This document shows positions 44,401 to 56,390 of a DNA stretch of 64,000 nucleotides, piece by piece. The first letter of the stretch is position 1, and every line of letters begins with the position of its first letter. Source of the stretch: Adiantum capillus-veneris (lineage: Eukaryota > Streptophyta > Polypodiopsida > Polypodiales > Pteridaceae). Under the pieces are notes generated by a model, which worked only from the letters and a program-made list of their open reading frames with translations, searched no databases and had not been told where the DNA came from. Where the stretch lies: positions 49,980,274 through 50,044,273 of the forward strand of contig CM043942.1 in NCBI GenBank assembly GCA_014529385.2, in the 5' to 3' direction. Both the position numbers and the translations under genes were made by a program.

Positions 44401-45180
44401 TCAAGGTGGGTGATCTTGAGGAGCCATATGTTGCATTGATATATCATGGCTCCAAAATTAATCTTATGTCCAAGCGTTTTTATATGAAGGGCTCATGAAG
44501 GGCAAGTGGCCGATAGACACAAGCCATGGTTGGATGATTAGAGCTACAAATAACTCATCAAGATTGGTCAAAATTGGTCAACTTGATTCTAGGGATAGGA
44601 TGTGATCATCAATACTACTCAGTGGAACCTTTTTAAAAGTGGGATGGATGTTTTGTGGGACCAGTGAAGCCTACAACAAGCAAGGGATGCAAATATATTT
44701 TAGTTGCTACAGATAATTGTACTAAATAGGTGGAAGCAGTAGCTCTCAAGGAAAATAAAGCTCAGAGTGTGGCTAGATTTCTCTATCATAATATCATGAC
44801 TAGTTTGTGTCATGATTCCTGTGGAACTGGTAAGTGTGATAGAGGAATCCATTTCCTAAATGAAACGATTTTTGAACTAACAAAAACTCATATGATTATG
44901 CATAAGAAGTCTACAGCTTATCATCCTCAGGCCAATGGACAAACTGAGAGTACAAATAAGACCTTGGTCAGAATCTTGAAGAAGATTGTTTAGGATAATT
45001 AGAAAGATTAGGATGAGAAGTTAGATTCAGCATTGTGGTCTTTTAGGACAATTTTCAAGGTCACAACAGGTATGACTCCATTTAAATTGGTATATGGTCT
45101 TGAAGTGGTGGTGCCGATGGAATTTGTAGTCCCAAGTCTCATAGTTAGTGCTAAAAAATGAGCCCTCAGATGTTAGTGCA
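44401..45180 (+). pseudogene. decayed Ty3 fragment: protease remnant joined to integrase core
   Basis: The translation shows GSKINLMSKRFYMKG (protease-like 'NLMS' box) at about 44450. With only about 150 bp between, it passes into integrase: KGCKYILVATDNCTK (near 44690), DRGIHFLNETIFELTKTH, AYHPQANGQTES (near 44920) and FRTIFKVTTGMTPFKLVYG (near 45060). RT and RNase H are absent, so a large deletion lies near 44560-44640. In-frame TAGs often replace Trp or Gln positions. Confidence 0.75.
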
Positions 45181-45494
45181 ACATAGGAGCAAATATTTGA
45201 TTCAGCTAGAGGAGGACAGATTGGTGAGCTCTTATATTTTTGAGGTGATACAGAGAAGGAGAAAAGATTGGGTAAGTATGAATGTTGAATTTAAAAGTTT
45301 TCCAAATTAGAGATTGGGTGATGCTTTATAACTCCAGATTGGTGAATCAGATTTGTGGTTGTGTCAAATGGTGATGATGATCTAAATCAAATTTGTGGTT
45401 GTGTCAAACACCAACTCAAAGTCACCAGATGGCTAAGTTCTAGGAATGGTCAGTTGGATTTTGCCGCGTTGTATGTTCTCAAGTCAAAGCATGG

Positions 45495-47890
45495 TTGCTC
45501 AAAATTTTCAAAGGGGCAAGATTCGAAAATGTTATAGAATTGTGGGATGCTTCTCCACTAAACACAATAATAGAAGTGCGGGTACGATTAGAGAGGTGTG
45601 GAAGGTGGGGTGTGCTAATTGAAGGTGCCATACATCAAACCCATCATGCAGGTCTTGTATGCATGTGGTCGCTTGAATTCAACAAGTATGCTCCCGCTGT
45701 ATAGTTGCCCTTAGCCATGGTCAAGGGAAAGAATTCCAACGCCATGCAGTTGGGACCCGAGGATGATGAACCACCAAAGCGACCGCATTGCAACATGGAA
45801 ATAGTTGTTAGCGTTGATGTTAGCAGCCAGGAGGAAGAAGAAGTATCTGTCGAAGAAGACTCACAGCAAAAACTCCTCTTAGTGCGGTCAAGCTTCGACA
45901 AGGTCTCATGGATCCTTTCATGGACTTCAAGGTAGGCATTGATTGTAAAAGAAAGTTTAATGCTGAGTGGTTAGGTAAGATTGGATTGCATGCTTTTGCA
46001 TTATTACCATGGGGTGATTGGAAGCATAATTTCTATGCAAAGTCTTAGTTAGAGATTCCGAGGAAAACAAAAGGCATGCTGTCTAGCACTGTATTTTTTA
46101 CTCCTGAATTGGTAACATAAGTTTTTTAATTTCCATTGAAGGGTGCTACCATGATACCTAAATGTTTTGACATGATCTTGAGGAAGGAATTTGGTAGTAC
46201 AAAAGGAGGAAAAAAGTATTATATGCAAAAAAAGTTACCTATGACAGGAGAGAACAGTTAAAAGTGGTGCCTAGAAAAGACATGCTTCTTGATTAAGTTT
46301 GATTACATGTCAAAGGAGAACTACACACCTTTATCTTTTGCAGAGCAAGGGGGTACAGTAAATTGGGGAAATTGGTTGTATGAGAAATTGTCTGCTAAGG
46401 TATATTTGTCAGATAAAAGGAAAGCACATAATGGTAGCAGGTTGTCTGCATATCTGTCAACTTTATTTAACTTTGCTCAAAAGCCGCAAATTGAACAAAG
46501 TGAGACAGAGTATCAAGCATTACCTGATACTTCTAGCAAAGCATAGTTGCTGAAGAAAGATCAATCTACAAGTCAAACATTGGATTTGGCAATAGAGTTG
46601 GGAGGTAATCCAAAAAAGTTAAAGAGTCCTTCAAATTTCTGGTGCAGGCAGGATATACAGTGGAAGAAGCTTTCAGGTTTGTTCAAACTCCAGAAATGGT
46701 GGATTCCATGAAGAAGTTGGACATTTCTATTCCTAAGCCTGGCTTTAAGGAGCAAACACCAGCAAAGTTAGATAAAATATTTACTTTATCTAAAAAGAGG
46801 AAAATAGGGACTGAAGGAATGAATCTGGCAAAGCAATTAGATTTTGAGGATTCAAGTGCTAAGGGAAATCAAGGACGAGTAGCTATTGAATATGCAGGCA
46901 TGGCTATAAAGATGCTGACAGAGGTTTAGAAATTTTTGAGCAGGCAACAGACACAAGTGGAGGCTCAGATGCAGTCAATGGTAGAAACAGGGGTAGAAAA
47001 AGTGTTGTTGCAGGAACAAATGGACATGGTGCACAATTTGAAGTTGGAGTTGGAGGATTTGAAGATTAAACATAGGGATGAGGTACATGATTTGTTGCTG
47101 CAACATCAAAGTGAATTGACAAGAGGTAAGATGTCCTTAAAGAGTGGACTTTGAATTTGGAGGAAAAGGTCAAGTATGAATTGGAACAATTAGCTGGCAA
47201 GAATGCAGAATTGCAGGTTCAGAATCTTATGTTTGAGCAAAGATTGAAACCTTTGTTGGATCTAGAGAAGCAGGTTTTAGGTCAAGAAGAACTTGATTTC
47301 AATGGGGTGCTGATATCTAAAGGAGATGTACAATACTTAACTAGCAAGTGATGGATAGTATTTCAATGGGGTGCTGATATCTAAAGGAGATGTACAATAC
47401 TTAACCAGCAAGTGATGGATAGTATGCAAGAAGCATGGAGTTCCATGAGAGAGAGGCTGACTACTGTGTAAAGCATCCATATGAAGTCAAAACAGGTTTT
47501 GTTAGTGCTCATGAGGAAAATCTGCTGGTAGAAGTTGATCAACTCAAGAAAGAAAGGGAGTACTAGATTTGTCAGGTGCAGGAGCTTAAATTAAAGCAGA
47601 AGGGGAAATTGATTATAGAAGAGGAGAAGCAAAGTGCAGAGCAGGTTCAAAAGTGCTCAGAGCAAGCAGAGATTTTTGAAAAACCACTACAGGAGAGAGC
47701 AAGCAACAAGTGGAAAAGTCCAATGTTGAGCCAGAAATACAGTTAGTTCTACGTGAGTAATCAATGCCAGAGATAGCTGGTTCTGATCAAGCTGGGGCTC
47801 CATTACCTGACGCAGAAGGTGGTGTTGCTAGTACTGAAGCTGTGGAAAATAAGGTCTAGTTCTAGGCATAGTCAGACTGAGCATCATATG
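45495..47890 (+). pseudogene. unrecognised decayed ORF, coiled-coil C-terminal part
   Basis: Successive frames, broken mostly by TAG/TAA codons and two frame changes, read like one long protein. An N-terminal part has an acidic stretch (SSQEEEEVSVEEDSQQ near 45830). A middle part includes SKENYTPLSFAEQGGTVNWG near 46310. A C-terminal part is Leu/Glu/Lys heptad-rich (VHNLKLELEDLKIKHRDEVH near 47030; EEKVKYELEQLAGKNAELQV near 47155). I do not recognise the family. Position next to Ty3 fragments suggests an accessory ORF of a large retroelement, but a host gene copy cannot be excluded. Confidence 0.5.
47297..47424 (+). repeat. 64-bp tandem duplication
   Basis: Copies at 47297-47360 and 47361-47424 differ at one base (TTAACTAG versus TTAACCAG). 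A recent local duplication within the coiled-coil pseudogene. It breaks frame because 64 is not a multiple of three. Confidence 0.95.
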
Positions 47891-48238
47891 TGTCTTTTTG
47901 AACATTTTGAGAGTTAGTATGTATTTTGATCAAGGGACATGTTGATCCGAGTCGGACGTGCCATGTGTTAAAAGGGGTATTTCTTAGTAAAGCTCAGTCA
48001 AAATATTTCTTAGTCCGACTTTTGATAGGTCGGATGCTTAATCGGATATTGCTGACTCTAATTGGTTGGACAATTATAACCACTAGTTAGTATTTTGTAT
48101 GCTACATGAGTACTGAGAAGGATGTAGAGAAGTTATCTATGGTGTTTCTTTACGTGTATGAGTTCTGTCAGATCATTGCATGCTGATTCGAAATGTGTTT
48201 ATCTATCTTTTTGATAAGTCTGAATACAGTGTTTCTGT

Positions 48239-48742
48239 CTATTCTTGGTTAGAAGCTTGTATGGAAGTTTGATGCATGTGTTGTACAACCCCAACATGGA
48301 TGCAAAAGTGTAACATGCATAAATAAACAAATCTCGACCGGCAACCACGACTGTGTTGAATGGTTAAGTTGATGTCTTGCAAAATCTCCTCCTCCAAACT
48401 GGCACCAATTATTGAAGCTTTCTTACGCTCCTTGCATACCCCACAAGCTACAAATCGGTGCATTGTTAAAACCACTACATTCTGTGTTGTTTTGAAAATA
48501 GGGTACTTGGCTATGTCAAAACAAATTTCACACACACCTGTAGTCTCTACTCTCATATCTTGCTTCTTTTTAATCATGTGCCCAAAGCATTGGAACATAC
48601 CCATCAATGTGTCAACTGGAAATAGATCACTGTTTTGCTTGCACACTACAATGAAAAATTGCATGAGCAGATTGTTTAGGTCACAGAGATCTAGTTTCTC
48701 AAGAGGAATCTGCAACTCTAAGCTAGAAATTTTCCTCCACAC
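48239..48742 (-). CDS. hypothetical ORF, 167 codons
   Basis: An open minus-strand frame with several Cys/His pairs (VCEICFDIAKYP, ACGVCKERKK, CMLHFCIHVG). I recognise no domain. The plus strand is also open over nearly the same stretch (48360-48821), so coding is uncertain. A fragment of a decayed element or host gene is possible. Confidence 0.25.
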   Translation of the reverse strand: MWRKISSLELQIPLEKLDLCDLNNLLMQFFIVVCKQNSDLFPVDTLMGMFQCFGHMIKKKQDMRVETTGVCEICFDIAKYPIFKTTQNVVVLTMHRFVACGVCKERKKASIIGASLEEEILQDINLTIQHSRGCRSRFVYLCMLHFCIHVGVVQHMHQTSIQASNQE

Positions 48743-48821
48743 CTCAAATTTCTTTCAAGCCCAATTGTCCTTGTGCTTAGTGCCAATTTACCCTATACCG
48801 AGTTGCCCTCTCTCTAGTTGA

Positions 48822-51364
48822 GCATCCCAACAAGAAAGCCACTATTTGTTTGCAAATCAGATTCGACACCAACAAGAACACAAGGCGGAGAGCTTACCCT
48901 TTTGCCCTTGCCTCTCCCAACCAAAGCGGAAGCCTCAACCTTATTATAATCACCTTGTGCACTCAAAACTACTATTCATGGCTACATTTTTAGTACAAGT
49001 GTCATAAAAACTAATTCTACTTATTCCAAATAATTTTCTCATATTGAATTGATTCATTTAATATGAGAAGACGAATGGGAACAAGAGGTAGAATATAGAT
49101 ATGTGTTGTTAGACTATCTCAGCATTGGACCAACAAGGAGAGATGGTTACATCTCAATAGGGGTCCAAGGAGTTTGTCTGCCAAGGAGCAATGTGCATAT
49201 AATGGAGCTTAAAAAACCTTAGGGTTAGCTTCATTAAAGACTTCCAAAGGTTATTGGTAAAAGTCCTTAGACCTAGGACCTTAGGCAAGATGGGGTTGAC
49301 CTTGAGGTGGGAACCTTGCCCAAGCTTGAGGTGCTTGTTGTGCTTGCTGAATAAGGTGCAAGTGAGGTGCTTGTCATGCTTAATGACTACGATGCTTGAG
49401 GAGCTTAAGGTGCTTGAAGTCAAAAAGGTGCCTACAAAGGAGGGAGCGAGCCTAAGAAGTAGGGGAGGAGAGAGAACACACATGCACCCTCTCAAGGGTC
49501 ACCCCTTCCACAAGAGGCATGTAGGACACATGTCAAGCCCCCAGCAAGGTTGCCCTCATAATGTGCCTAAAGCCTATTGGATGATCTTTAAAGAGGTCCA
49601 TTGAGAATTTAGATTAATTAAATAATTATCCAAACATTATTCATCTCTCAAAGGGAAAAGAAGCACACTTGTACAAATGCTAACCCCTCTTGCTTGAAAT
49701 GACCATACCCTACAATTGGCCAAGCTTGGCAAGGGCCAATAGGGATCAAGCATGAGTGAAGAGAGAGAGGGGTCGACCTAGGCAAGGGAGAGACCTCATT
49801 TTTCTCATTCTCGCACTCACACACATTCTCTCATTGTTTTGAGCAAGAAATCAATCTCCTTATCCAAGCTTGAGAAGTAGAAAGCCTACACCAACAACTC
49901 TTGGCTGTGGAATGCAAATCCAACCAAGAGCAAAGCTTCAATGACATGCTCATCTTTTCTATCATCTATATACTATGCTAAGCTAAGCTCCAAGAGTAAT
50001 CTATGGTGAGGAAAGTACTTCTTTCTCGTATGCTACTTCTTCTTCCTCTCCCTTCTGTCACTCCTTGCTAGCTCTCTCCACCTTGAAGGTGTTTGAGGTC
50101 TTGGGATTGGGCCGGGGACAAGTTAATGCTTTTGTAAGTTAGTTAAGGGCATAATTTTGGTGCATGAAGCTTACCATCTTCATGCATCCACAAGGAACAC
50201 AAAGCATGTATTTTGTACCAAGTCTCTTTTCATGGGAAAATCTATAATACAAAAGCCTTTTGAGGGGGGGACCGTCTCCAAGTAAATCCGGTCCTCAATT
50301 GTTGTCAATTTCTCTAATTCTCTCTTCTTTTACAAGTATTGTTCATGCCAAGCTAACTAGGTATAATGGTTATTTTGCTATCTTTAACCAAGTATTCTCC
50401 TTATGCTCATGAAAAATCTCATAAAGAAATGCTCACTACAGTTATCTTAATGCTGCTACTCTCAATGTTATTAGTCCAATTCCATTGCAACAAGCATGAG
50501 AAGAAACATTAAATTCACAAAATGAAAAGCTGCCAAACTACATGTAAGACCTCGCAATCAACGAATAAGGAATATTTTGAACAAGAAATTTGCAGTATTT
50601 ACAGTAATCAACTATGCTAGCAAGGTCTCTTAATCACATCTACACTAAATATTTACACACACCTACAAAACTTGCAACCTGAGATGCTCCTTACCTAGCA
50701 CCTTCTGCGGATCCTCCATATGCGCATTGTGTCGAGACTCCTTCCACAAAAACGCCTTTAATACATGCTCCATCGCCAACTTCTATGGAAGTCCACAATC
50801 ATTGGGCAAGAGAGAAAAAGACAGCACTCCAAACATTTGAGAACCTGCACAATGGAATACAAAAGGCTATGTTGAGAATGAAGCAAGTCCATTCGTGACA
50901 TTATTACTAGAGAACCACAAAACCTTACACTTGGAAAACCAACATCAATGGAACCTTGTCAGCACCAACGACACTTCTCCAAGCACAAACGCAGCTCATC
51001 AACACAAAACTGTGGTAGAAGCTGTTTTTTTGGACAGAGATCGTTGATGGAGATCGCTCGTCAACACAAATTTGTGTAGAATCTACTTGACCATGAACCC
51101 TAACCTAGAATACACATAACTACTACCCTCCTAATAGACCAAAACAAAATGCAACCTGTAGGTAATTGTGCAGCCAATGGTGAGTGCATAGCTCCACCTA
51201 CCCCATCGATCACCCTGGCTTCAACTCCGCCATCGCTTCACTCGGGTGCGCAAAAAACCTATGCACGAGAAACGTCCGCCATCACTTAGCTTACATGTAG
51301 CACACTGGATTGAGCTCCCCATCGCTTAGCTTACAAAAACCTACGCCCTGGACCATTGACGATC
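48822..51364. other. no gene recognised
   Basis: No protein-family signal on either strand. 49250-49440 has GAGGTGCTTG-type short repeats (AAGGTGCAAGTGAGGTGCTTG...). 49780-50100 has CT-rich, transcript-leader-like sequence. The rest is AT-rich. Confidence 0.4.
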
Positions 51365-51483
51365 GGGAATGGTAGTGAAGTGATCATTTCCCCATAATAA
51401 GTGCTCCTACATGGCTCTCGACTGACGTCGATTGCTACGAGGTCTCACTTATTATGAGGAATGGCCACTTCACGACCATTCCC
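51365..51483. repeat. 119-bp foldback (imperfect 39/38-bp inverted repeat)
   Basis: Left arm 51365-51403 (GGGAATGGTAGTGAAGTGAT...) pairs with right arm 51446-51483 with a few mismatches and one bulge, across a 42-bp loop. The length and mismatch pattern fit either a MITE remnant or a microRNA-precursor-like hairpin. The sequence alone does not decide between them. Confidence 0.75.
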
Positions 51484-51843
51484 TACCCCAAAAAGTCAAA
51501 GCAATGCGATCATCTCTTGCCAAAAACTCAAAAAAAATCTCTTTACTTTCTCTTTTCCCATAATGTTATGGAACAATCATTTTTCCAAATATACAAAATT
51601 CTTTTCCTTGATTTTGTGAAGAGGAAATTTTAGAATAGTAGGTTGGGCGGAATTTTTCCTTTGCCCCCTGCGCTTAACCGGCAGTTTTGAAATTGAAAAC
51701 GGCACCATATTAAGCTGACACATTTTTCCTGAACACTGCTTCCCCAACTCCAAAAAAGAAATGTAGCCTAACAGTAGCCTAGTTGCAGGTTTATTGAAGT
51801 CTTTTGAGTCTGAGAGCGTGCTCAAGCACAGAAAGACCCAAGG

Positions 51844-54519
51844 ATGATCGGCGAAGAGCATGTTCGCATGTCTTGGCGCGGCGCCTCGCAATGTCGGCAG
51901 AAGCGCTTCTTTGTCTGGCAAGGCACTATTGTTGAAAGACGGGTTTCCCGCCACGAACCTCCTTGGCACGGCCACTCAATAAGTCCATTCTTCTCTTTAT
52001 TACACAGGAAAATGCGGAAAACAACAGACCCATTTGAGCATGGTCGCAGTAAACGTAGAATCAGAAAAGACCCATTTGTGCGCACTCACAGAAAGCATAC
52101 CCGAGGACAGGAGGACGTCAAAGTGCACAACACTCATCATCTCTCCTACTCAGAATCACTGGCAACGGCGCTGGATAAAGTGCAGCTCCCATGTAGCCGT
52201 GCAGATTTCGCTTTCCTTGCTGCTTTCTTGCGTTTGTGTGGAAATATGTGTGCATTGGCCCAGGGCCAACTGGTACACATCCACATTATAAAGTGTGAAG
52301 TTGATCAAACTACATTCTTGCAAAACGTTCTGTTGCAGATGTATGGCAAATGTGGTGCGGTAAATGATGCATATGCAGTTTTTGCAAAAATGCAGCAGCA
52401 CGATCAGCACTCATGGAACTTTATGGCCTCAGCTTACACCAACAGTGGAGAGTGGGATCTAGCTTTGGAGATCTTTTATCGATCGCGTACTCAAGGGTTT
52501 ACAGTGAACGAATATGTCCTCACTAGTATTATCTCAGCTTGTGCTGGCAAAGAGGACTTGAGACAGGGGAAGAATGCGTATGCTTGCTTAGTAGATAGTG
52601 ATTATGAGGCATCGGAAGCAGTGGGCAATGCTTTGGTAAATCTATATGGTAGGTGTCATTGTCTTGATGACATGTGGACTGTGTTTAACAAAATAGTGGA
52701 GAAAAGTGTGATATCTTGGTCGTCAGTCATCATGGCTTACACCCGACATAATCTTGGAAGAGAGGCAATTTCACTCTGGCGCCACATGCAACAGGAAGCT
52801 ATTTTGCCAAACAAAGCAACAATTATTGGTCTTATTGATGCATGTGCCAATGAGGCTGCATTGCATAGAGGAAAGCAAGCCCATTGCTGCATTTTGAGAA
52901 GCCTTTTTGAAAATGATGGCATGGTTTTGACTACCTTTATCAATATGTATGGGAAGTGTGGTGACATGGAGAATGCCTTGAAGGCGTTCGAGCGGTTGCA
53001 AGAGCACAGTGTGGTCTCATGGACTGCTCTTATGGCAGGTTATTCTCAGCATGGACATACCAAAGAGGCTTTTGAAATATTTGATAAGATGCAACAAAAT
53101 GGAATTACACCCAATGAGGTTACGTTTGTTTGCATTCTTGATGCATACAACAGCCAGGGATTACTTGACAAGGCTAAGCAAATGCATGCTTGCATCAAAC
53201 ACAGCGGATTTGAGGTGAACGTCGTGGTGGAGACTGCTCTAGTGAAAATGTATGGTAAGTGTGGCAGTCCAAGTGATGCATGAGCATTGTTCGATGCGAT
53301 GCCACAGCGCAGCCTTGTATCATGGAACACAATGCTTTCAGTCTACGCACAGCATCGACATCGGAAGGATGCCTTTGAGCTGTTTAGTTTGATGTTGAGG
53401 AGGGAGTAACCTTGAATCGAGTCACCTTCGTCAGCATGCTATCTGTATGTGCAGACGAAGGAGCTGTGACAGAAGGCAAGTGGATGCATGATCAAGTTGT
53501 ACGGCGTGGCTACTTCAAAGATGCCGTTGTCGGCAATGCCCTTTTTGAACATGTACACCAAGTGTGGCGAGGTAAATCCAGCGCAGAACGTTTTTGAAAG
53601 ATTGTCTGAACGAACGGTCGTGTCTTGGAACACCATGATTCCTGCATATGCTTACCATGGACATGGTAAGTAAGTTCTATCAATGCTTCGACGCATGAAG
53701 AAGGATGGTGTGCACCCAAACCTAGCGACCTTCAAAGTTATTTTATCTGCTTGTGGCCATGCTGGCTGTGTTGATGATGCAAATGCATGTGTGAATGCCA
53801 TGCGTGAGCTTTTTGGACTAAGAGCAGATACAGAGCTTTATGATTGTGTCATTGATCTTCTTGGGAGGACAGGAAGGCTAGATGATGTTGAAGAAAAAAT
53901 TTCTCTGATGCCAGTGGCAACCAAGGCTTGAGTCATGGTTAATGTTGTTGGGTGCTTGTAGTAATCAGGCTGATTTACAACGAGGAGAATATGTTGCAAG
54001 AATCAGGTTTTTGAGATGTTTCTGGAATGTACCGCACCTTATGTTATCTTATCCAATATGTATGTGGCTGCTGGTAGGGACTCAGATGCGGAGAGGCTTC
54101 TATCAAGGATGAAGGAAAAGGGCTTGATGCAGTCGGGAGAGTGCAGCTACATTGAGGTGGATGGAGTGGTGAAGAAGTTTTCTTGTGACGATCGATCCGA
54201 TCCTCAAGAGCAAGAGATTCATGATGAGTTGGGCAGGCTGGAAAGACTAGCTGCTGATGCTGATTTTAAGGCAACGTCACGTGGAGATGTTGCTAGTGAT
54301 AATACCTCTTGTTATCATACTGAAAGGTTGGCCATAGCTTTTGGCTTTTCATGCACGGTCCACAAGAGTTCTCTCTTTGTTGCTAAGAGTGCTCAAATGT
54401 GCTCTGAATGTCATGTGTTTTTGAAAATTGTATCTAAAGTCTGCGATAAAAAAATCATCATCAGTGATTCCACAGGGGTGCACCGCATGCAAGATGGGGC
54501 ATGTTCTTGTGCAAATTAA
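51844..54519 (+). pseudogene. PLS-class PPR protein with degenerate DYW domain
   Basis: From 51844 (or the internal Met at 52012) the frame encodes about ten PPR motifs of the P-L-S pattern (e.g. LQMYGKCGAVNDAYAVFAKM; VSWTALMAGYSQHGHTKEAF). TGA at 53281, frame changes near 53405 and 53545, and stops near 53671 and 53930 break it. It resumes to E/E+ motifs (CSYIEVDGVVKKFSCDD) and a DYW-deaminase-like end with HTERLAIAFG and CSECH, finishing CSCAN instead of CSCGDYW. Intact relatives are organelle-targeted C-to-U RNA editing factors. This copy is intronless and decayed. Confidence 0.9.
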
Positions 54520-54887
54520 TTTAAATTCTCTGCCACTTCCAGGGTTGGGCTCGTTAGCTTTGAACAAATTCTCCAGGGGTGTATAGCATGTGCATATTGT
54601 CAATTATTTGTGTAGGCACATAGACCTAGATAAGCCATAAGGATTTTGTATCAAATATAATGTGTTGCCCATTGATGGAGGTAACCTGCAACCAAGACAT
54701 GTTGATGCTGAAAAAATTAATGAAGGCTTGCAGTTTTCAATGGAAAGTCTCAAGCATTTAGTCGAAACACTTGGGAGCTCTTGTCATGCGGATGTGTGAG
54801 TGCTTTGTCGAATCTGTGTTCAGCTTGTCTTATAATTTGTGAGAATGCTCTTCTCACTCTATAGCCATAACTAAATATCACACAGGG
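54520..54887. other. no gene seen
   Basis: The 3' flank of the PPR pseudogene, AT-rich, without a recognisable feature. Confidence 0.4.
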
Positions 54888-55009
54888 ATATCACTCTTCT
54901 CACATCTTTGCCATGTGCCACTTCTTAAAGGGATACCACCATTGTCATATATCACTTTTCTCAGATCTTTGCCATGTGCCACTTTTTACAAGGATACCAC
55001 CATTGCCAT
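54888..55009 (+). repeat. 61-bp tandem duplication
   Basis: Copies begin at 54888 and 54949 (ATATCACTCTTCTCACATCT and ATATCACTTTTCTCAGATCT...), with a handful of mismatches. A partial third copy follows (ATATTTGCAATGTGTCACTTA). Confidence 0.88.
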
Positions 55010-55150
55010 ATATTTGCAATGTGTCACTTACTGTATTCTTACTAATCCATTTTTGAAACAAAGGAAATGTTTTAAGCTTGAAAACTAATCTTGCTTGGTG
55101 GGCCTTGCTAAGCAATATTGCAGCCATGAATAATTAAACAAACATGATTT

Positions 55151-55335
55151 TATGCGTCGAATCACTTCTTCCTAATTGAGAAGAAGTAATTCCCTATTGC
55201 GAATATCAGGATGTATCCTGCTGCCTTGGTACAAATCCTTGTTCATAGCAGTCTTTAAGTGAGCTCACAAAAGAAAAGCCCAACCGAGAAGAAGCATGTC
55301 ATTATGCGTCGAATCACTTCTTCCTAATTGAGAAG
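55151..55335 (+). repeat. 33-bp direct repeat, copies 119 bp apart
   Basis: TATGCGTCGAATCACTTC...GAGAAG occurs identically at 55151-55183 and 55303-55335. No element is obvious between them. Confidence 0.92.
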
Positions 55336-55359
55336 CCGTGGCCAGTGATGAGGAAAGCA

Positions 55360-55610
55360 CGCTAACCAAGACAGCAGGTGATCCCACTACCGTTACGGTT
55401 GTTCTATATGTATTCTGTGTGTGGCTTGCCGCTGCCGTTGCTATAGTTTGCCGCTTTGTTTTTGAGAACCAGGTTAGCTGCCTGATTGGAAAGGGTGGCC
55501 GCATCATTGAACAGATGCGCAAGGATATCAATGCCTGCATGCGCTGCTTTGGTGATGAGCTGGTTTTCTTGCATGATGTGATTGTATTTGGCGAGCTGCC
55601 CTCTCTTTGA
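55360..55610 (+). pseudogene. KH-domain gene fragment
   Basis: The plus frame contains NQVSCLIGKGGRIIEQMRKD near 55470, the GXXG-containing heart of a type I KH RNA-binding domain, preceded by a shifted VIGKGG-like lead (TVTVVLYVFC) and followed by a short continuation to a stop at about 55608. Plant KH proteins of the poly(C)-binding/HEN4 type carry several such domains. Only one is here, so this is a fragment. It overlaps the 3' end of a minus-strand PPR fragment. Confidence 0.65.
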
Positions 55611-55972
55611 AAACATCCCAGAGCTTACTGACCCTGCCACTGTTGGGCATATCTTGTGATCATAGCACTCCAAGAGACGACATGGAAGCTTGTCAAGCAC
55701 TTTTTGTGCTTTGACGACCAGCTCTATGCAGACCTTCAGAACGAAAGAAAGCACTACGTTTTTTGTCAACAGCCCCTGACTAACAATATTACCGTGAACT
55801 CTTTTGCCCATACCAACATGTTTCATAATGCCACATGCCTTCAAGATAGAAGCATAGCTGATTGCACTTGGAGAGTTTCCCTCTCTTTGCATCTGCTGAA
55901 AACAGCCCAGAGCTTCCTGGCCCTGCCACTGTTGGGCATATCCCGTGATCAGAGTATTCCAAGAGGAGACCT
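55590..55972 (-). pseudogene. PPR gene fragment
   Basis: On minus, from about 55972, the frame reads VSSWNTLITGYAQQWQGQEA, then QREGNSPSAISYASILKACG and GKRVHGNIVSQGLLTKNVVL, about two and a half PLS-type PPR motifs. It decays near 55640 into a second, imperfect copy of the YAQQWQGQ segment. No start, E or DYW domain. Confidence 0.8.
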
Positions 55973-56390
55973 GTTAAATAATCATGTTGATCGAGGTCCC
56001 GATACAAACTGAACACTTGCACCAACCAACCCATGAATACACCACACTGACTTGGCAAAATACTCGACTTAGTTTTCAACATGCTTTCGTTAAACCCTCA
56101 AGCTACATGAATTAACGTCCTTCTCTTTGATCCATACAGCTTGCAGTATTCTTTCATTGTGGCACTCATTTGTTGAAAGTTGAGGAACGTTTCAGTGTGA
56201 GCACTAACCCATGACCGTCATAATGATAGAATAGCTTATGACATTAAAGTGCAACCCCTGGTCCCCTAAAGTACTCAGATCTCTCTTTTCTGTTGAGATA
56301 GAGCATTTTGACAGCCACCCCAGTTAGAGATATGCCTCCAGTGTATATATACTCCAAAATAGACCTTTCAAACAAAGCACAGAAATATAC

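Noticed and set aside
48360-48821. 153-codon plus frame overlapping the minus frame at 48239
   Set aside because: Both strands are open over the same stretch and neither has a domain. Only the minus frame, with its Cys pairs, is listed, at low confidence.
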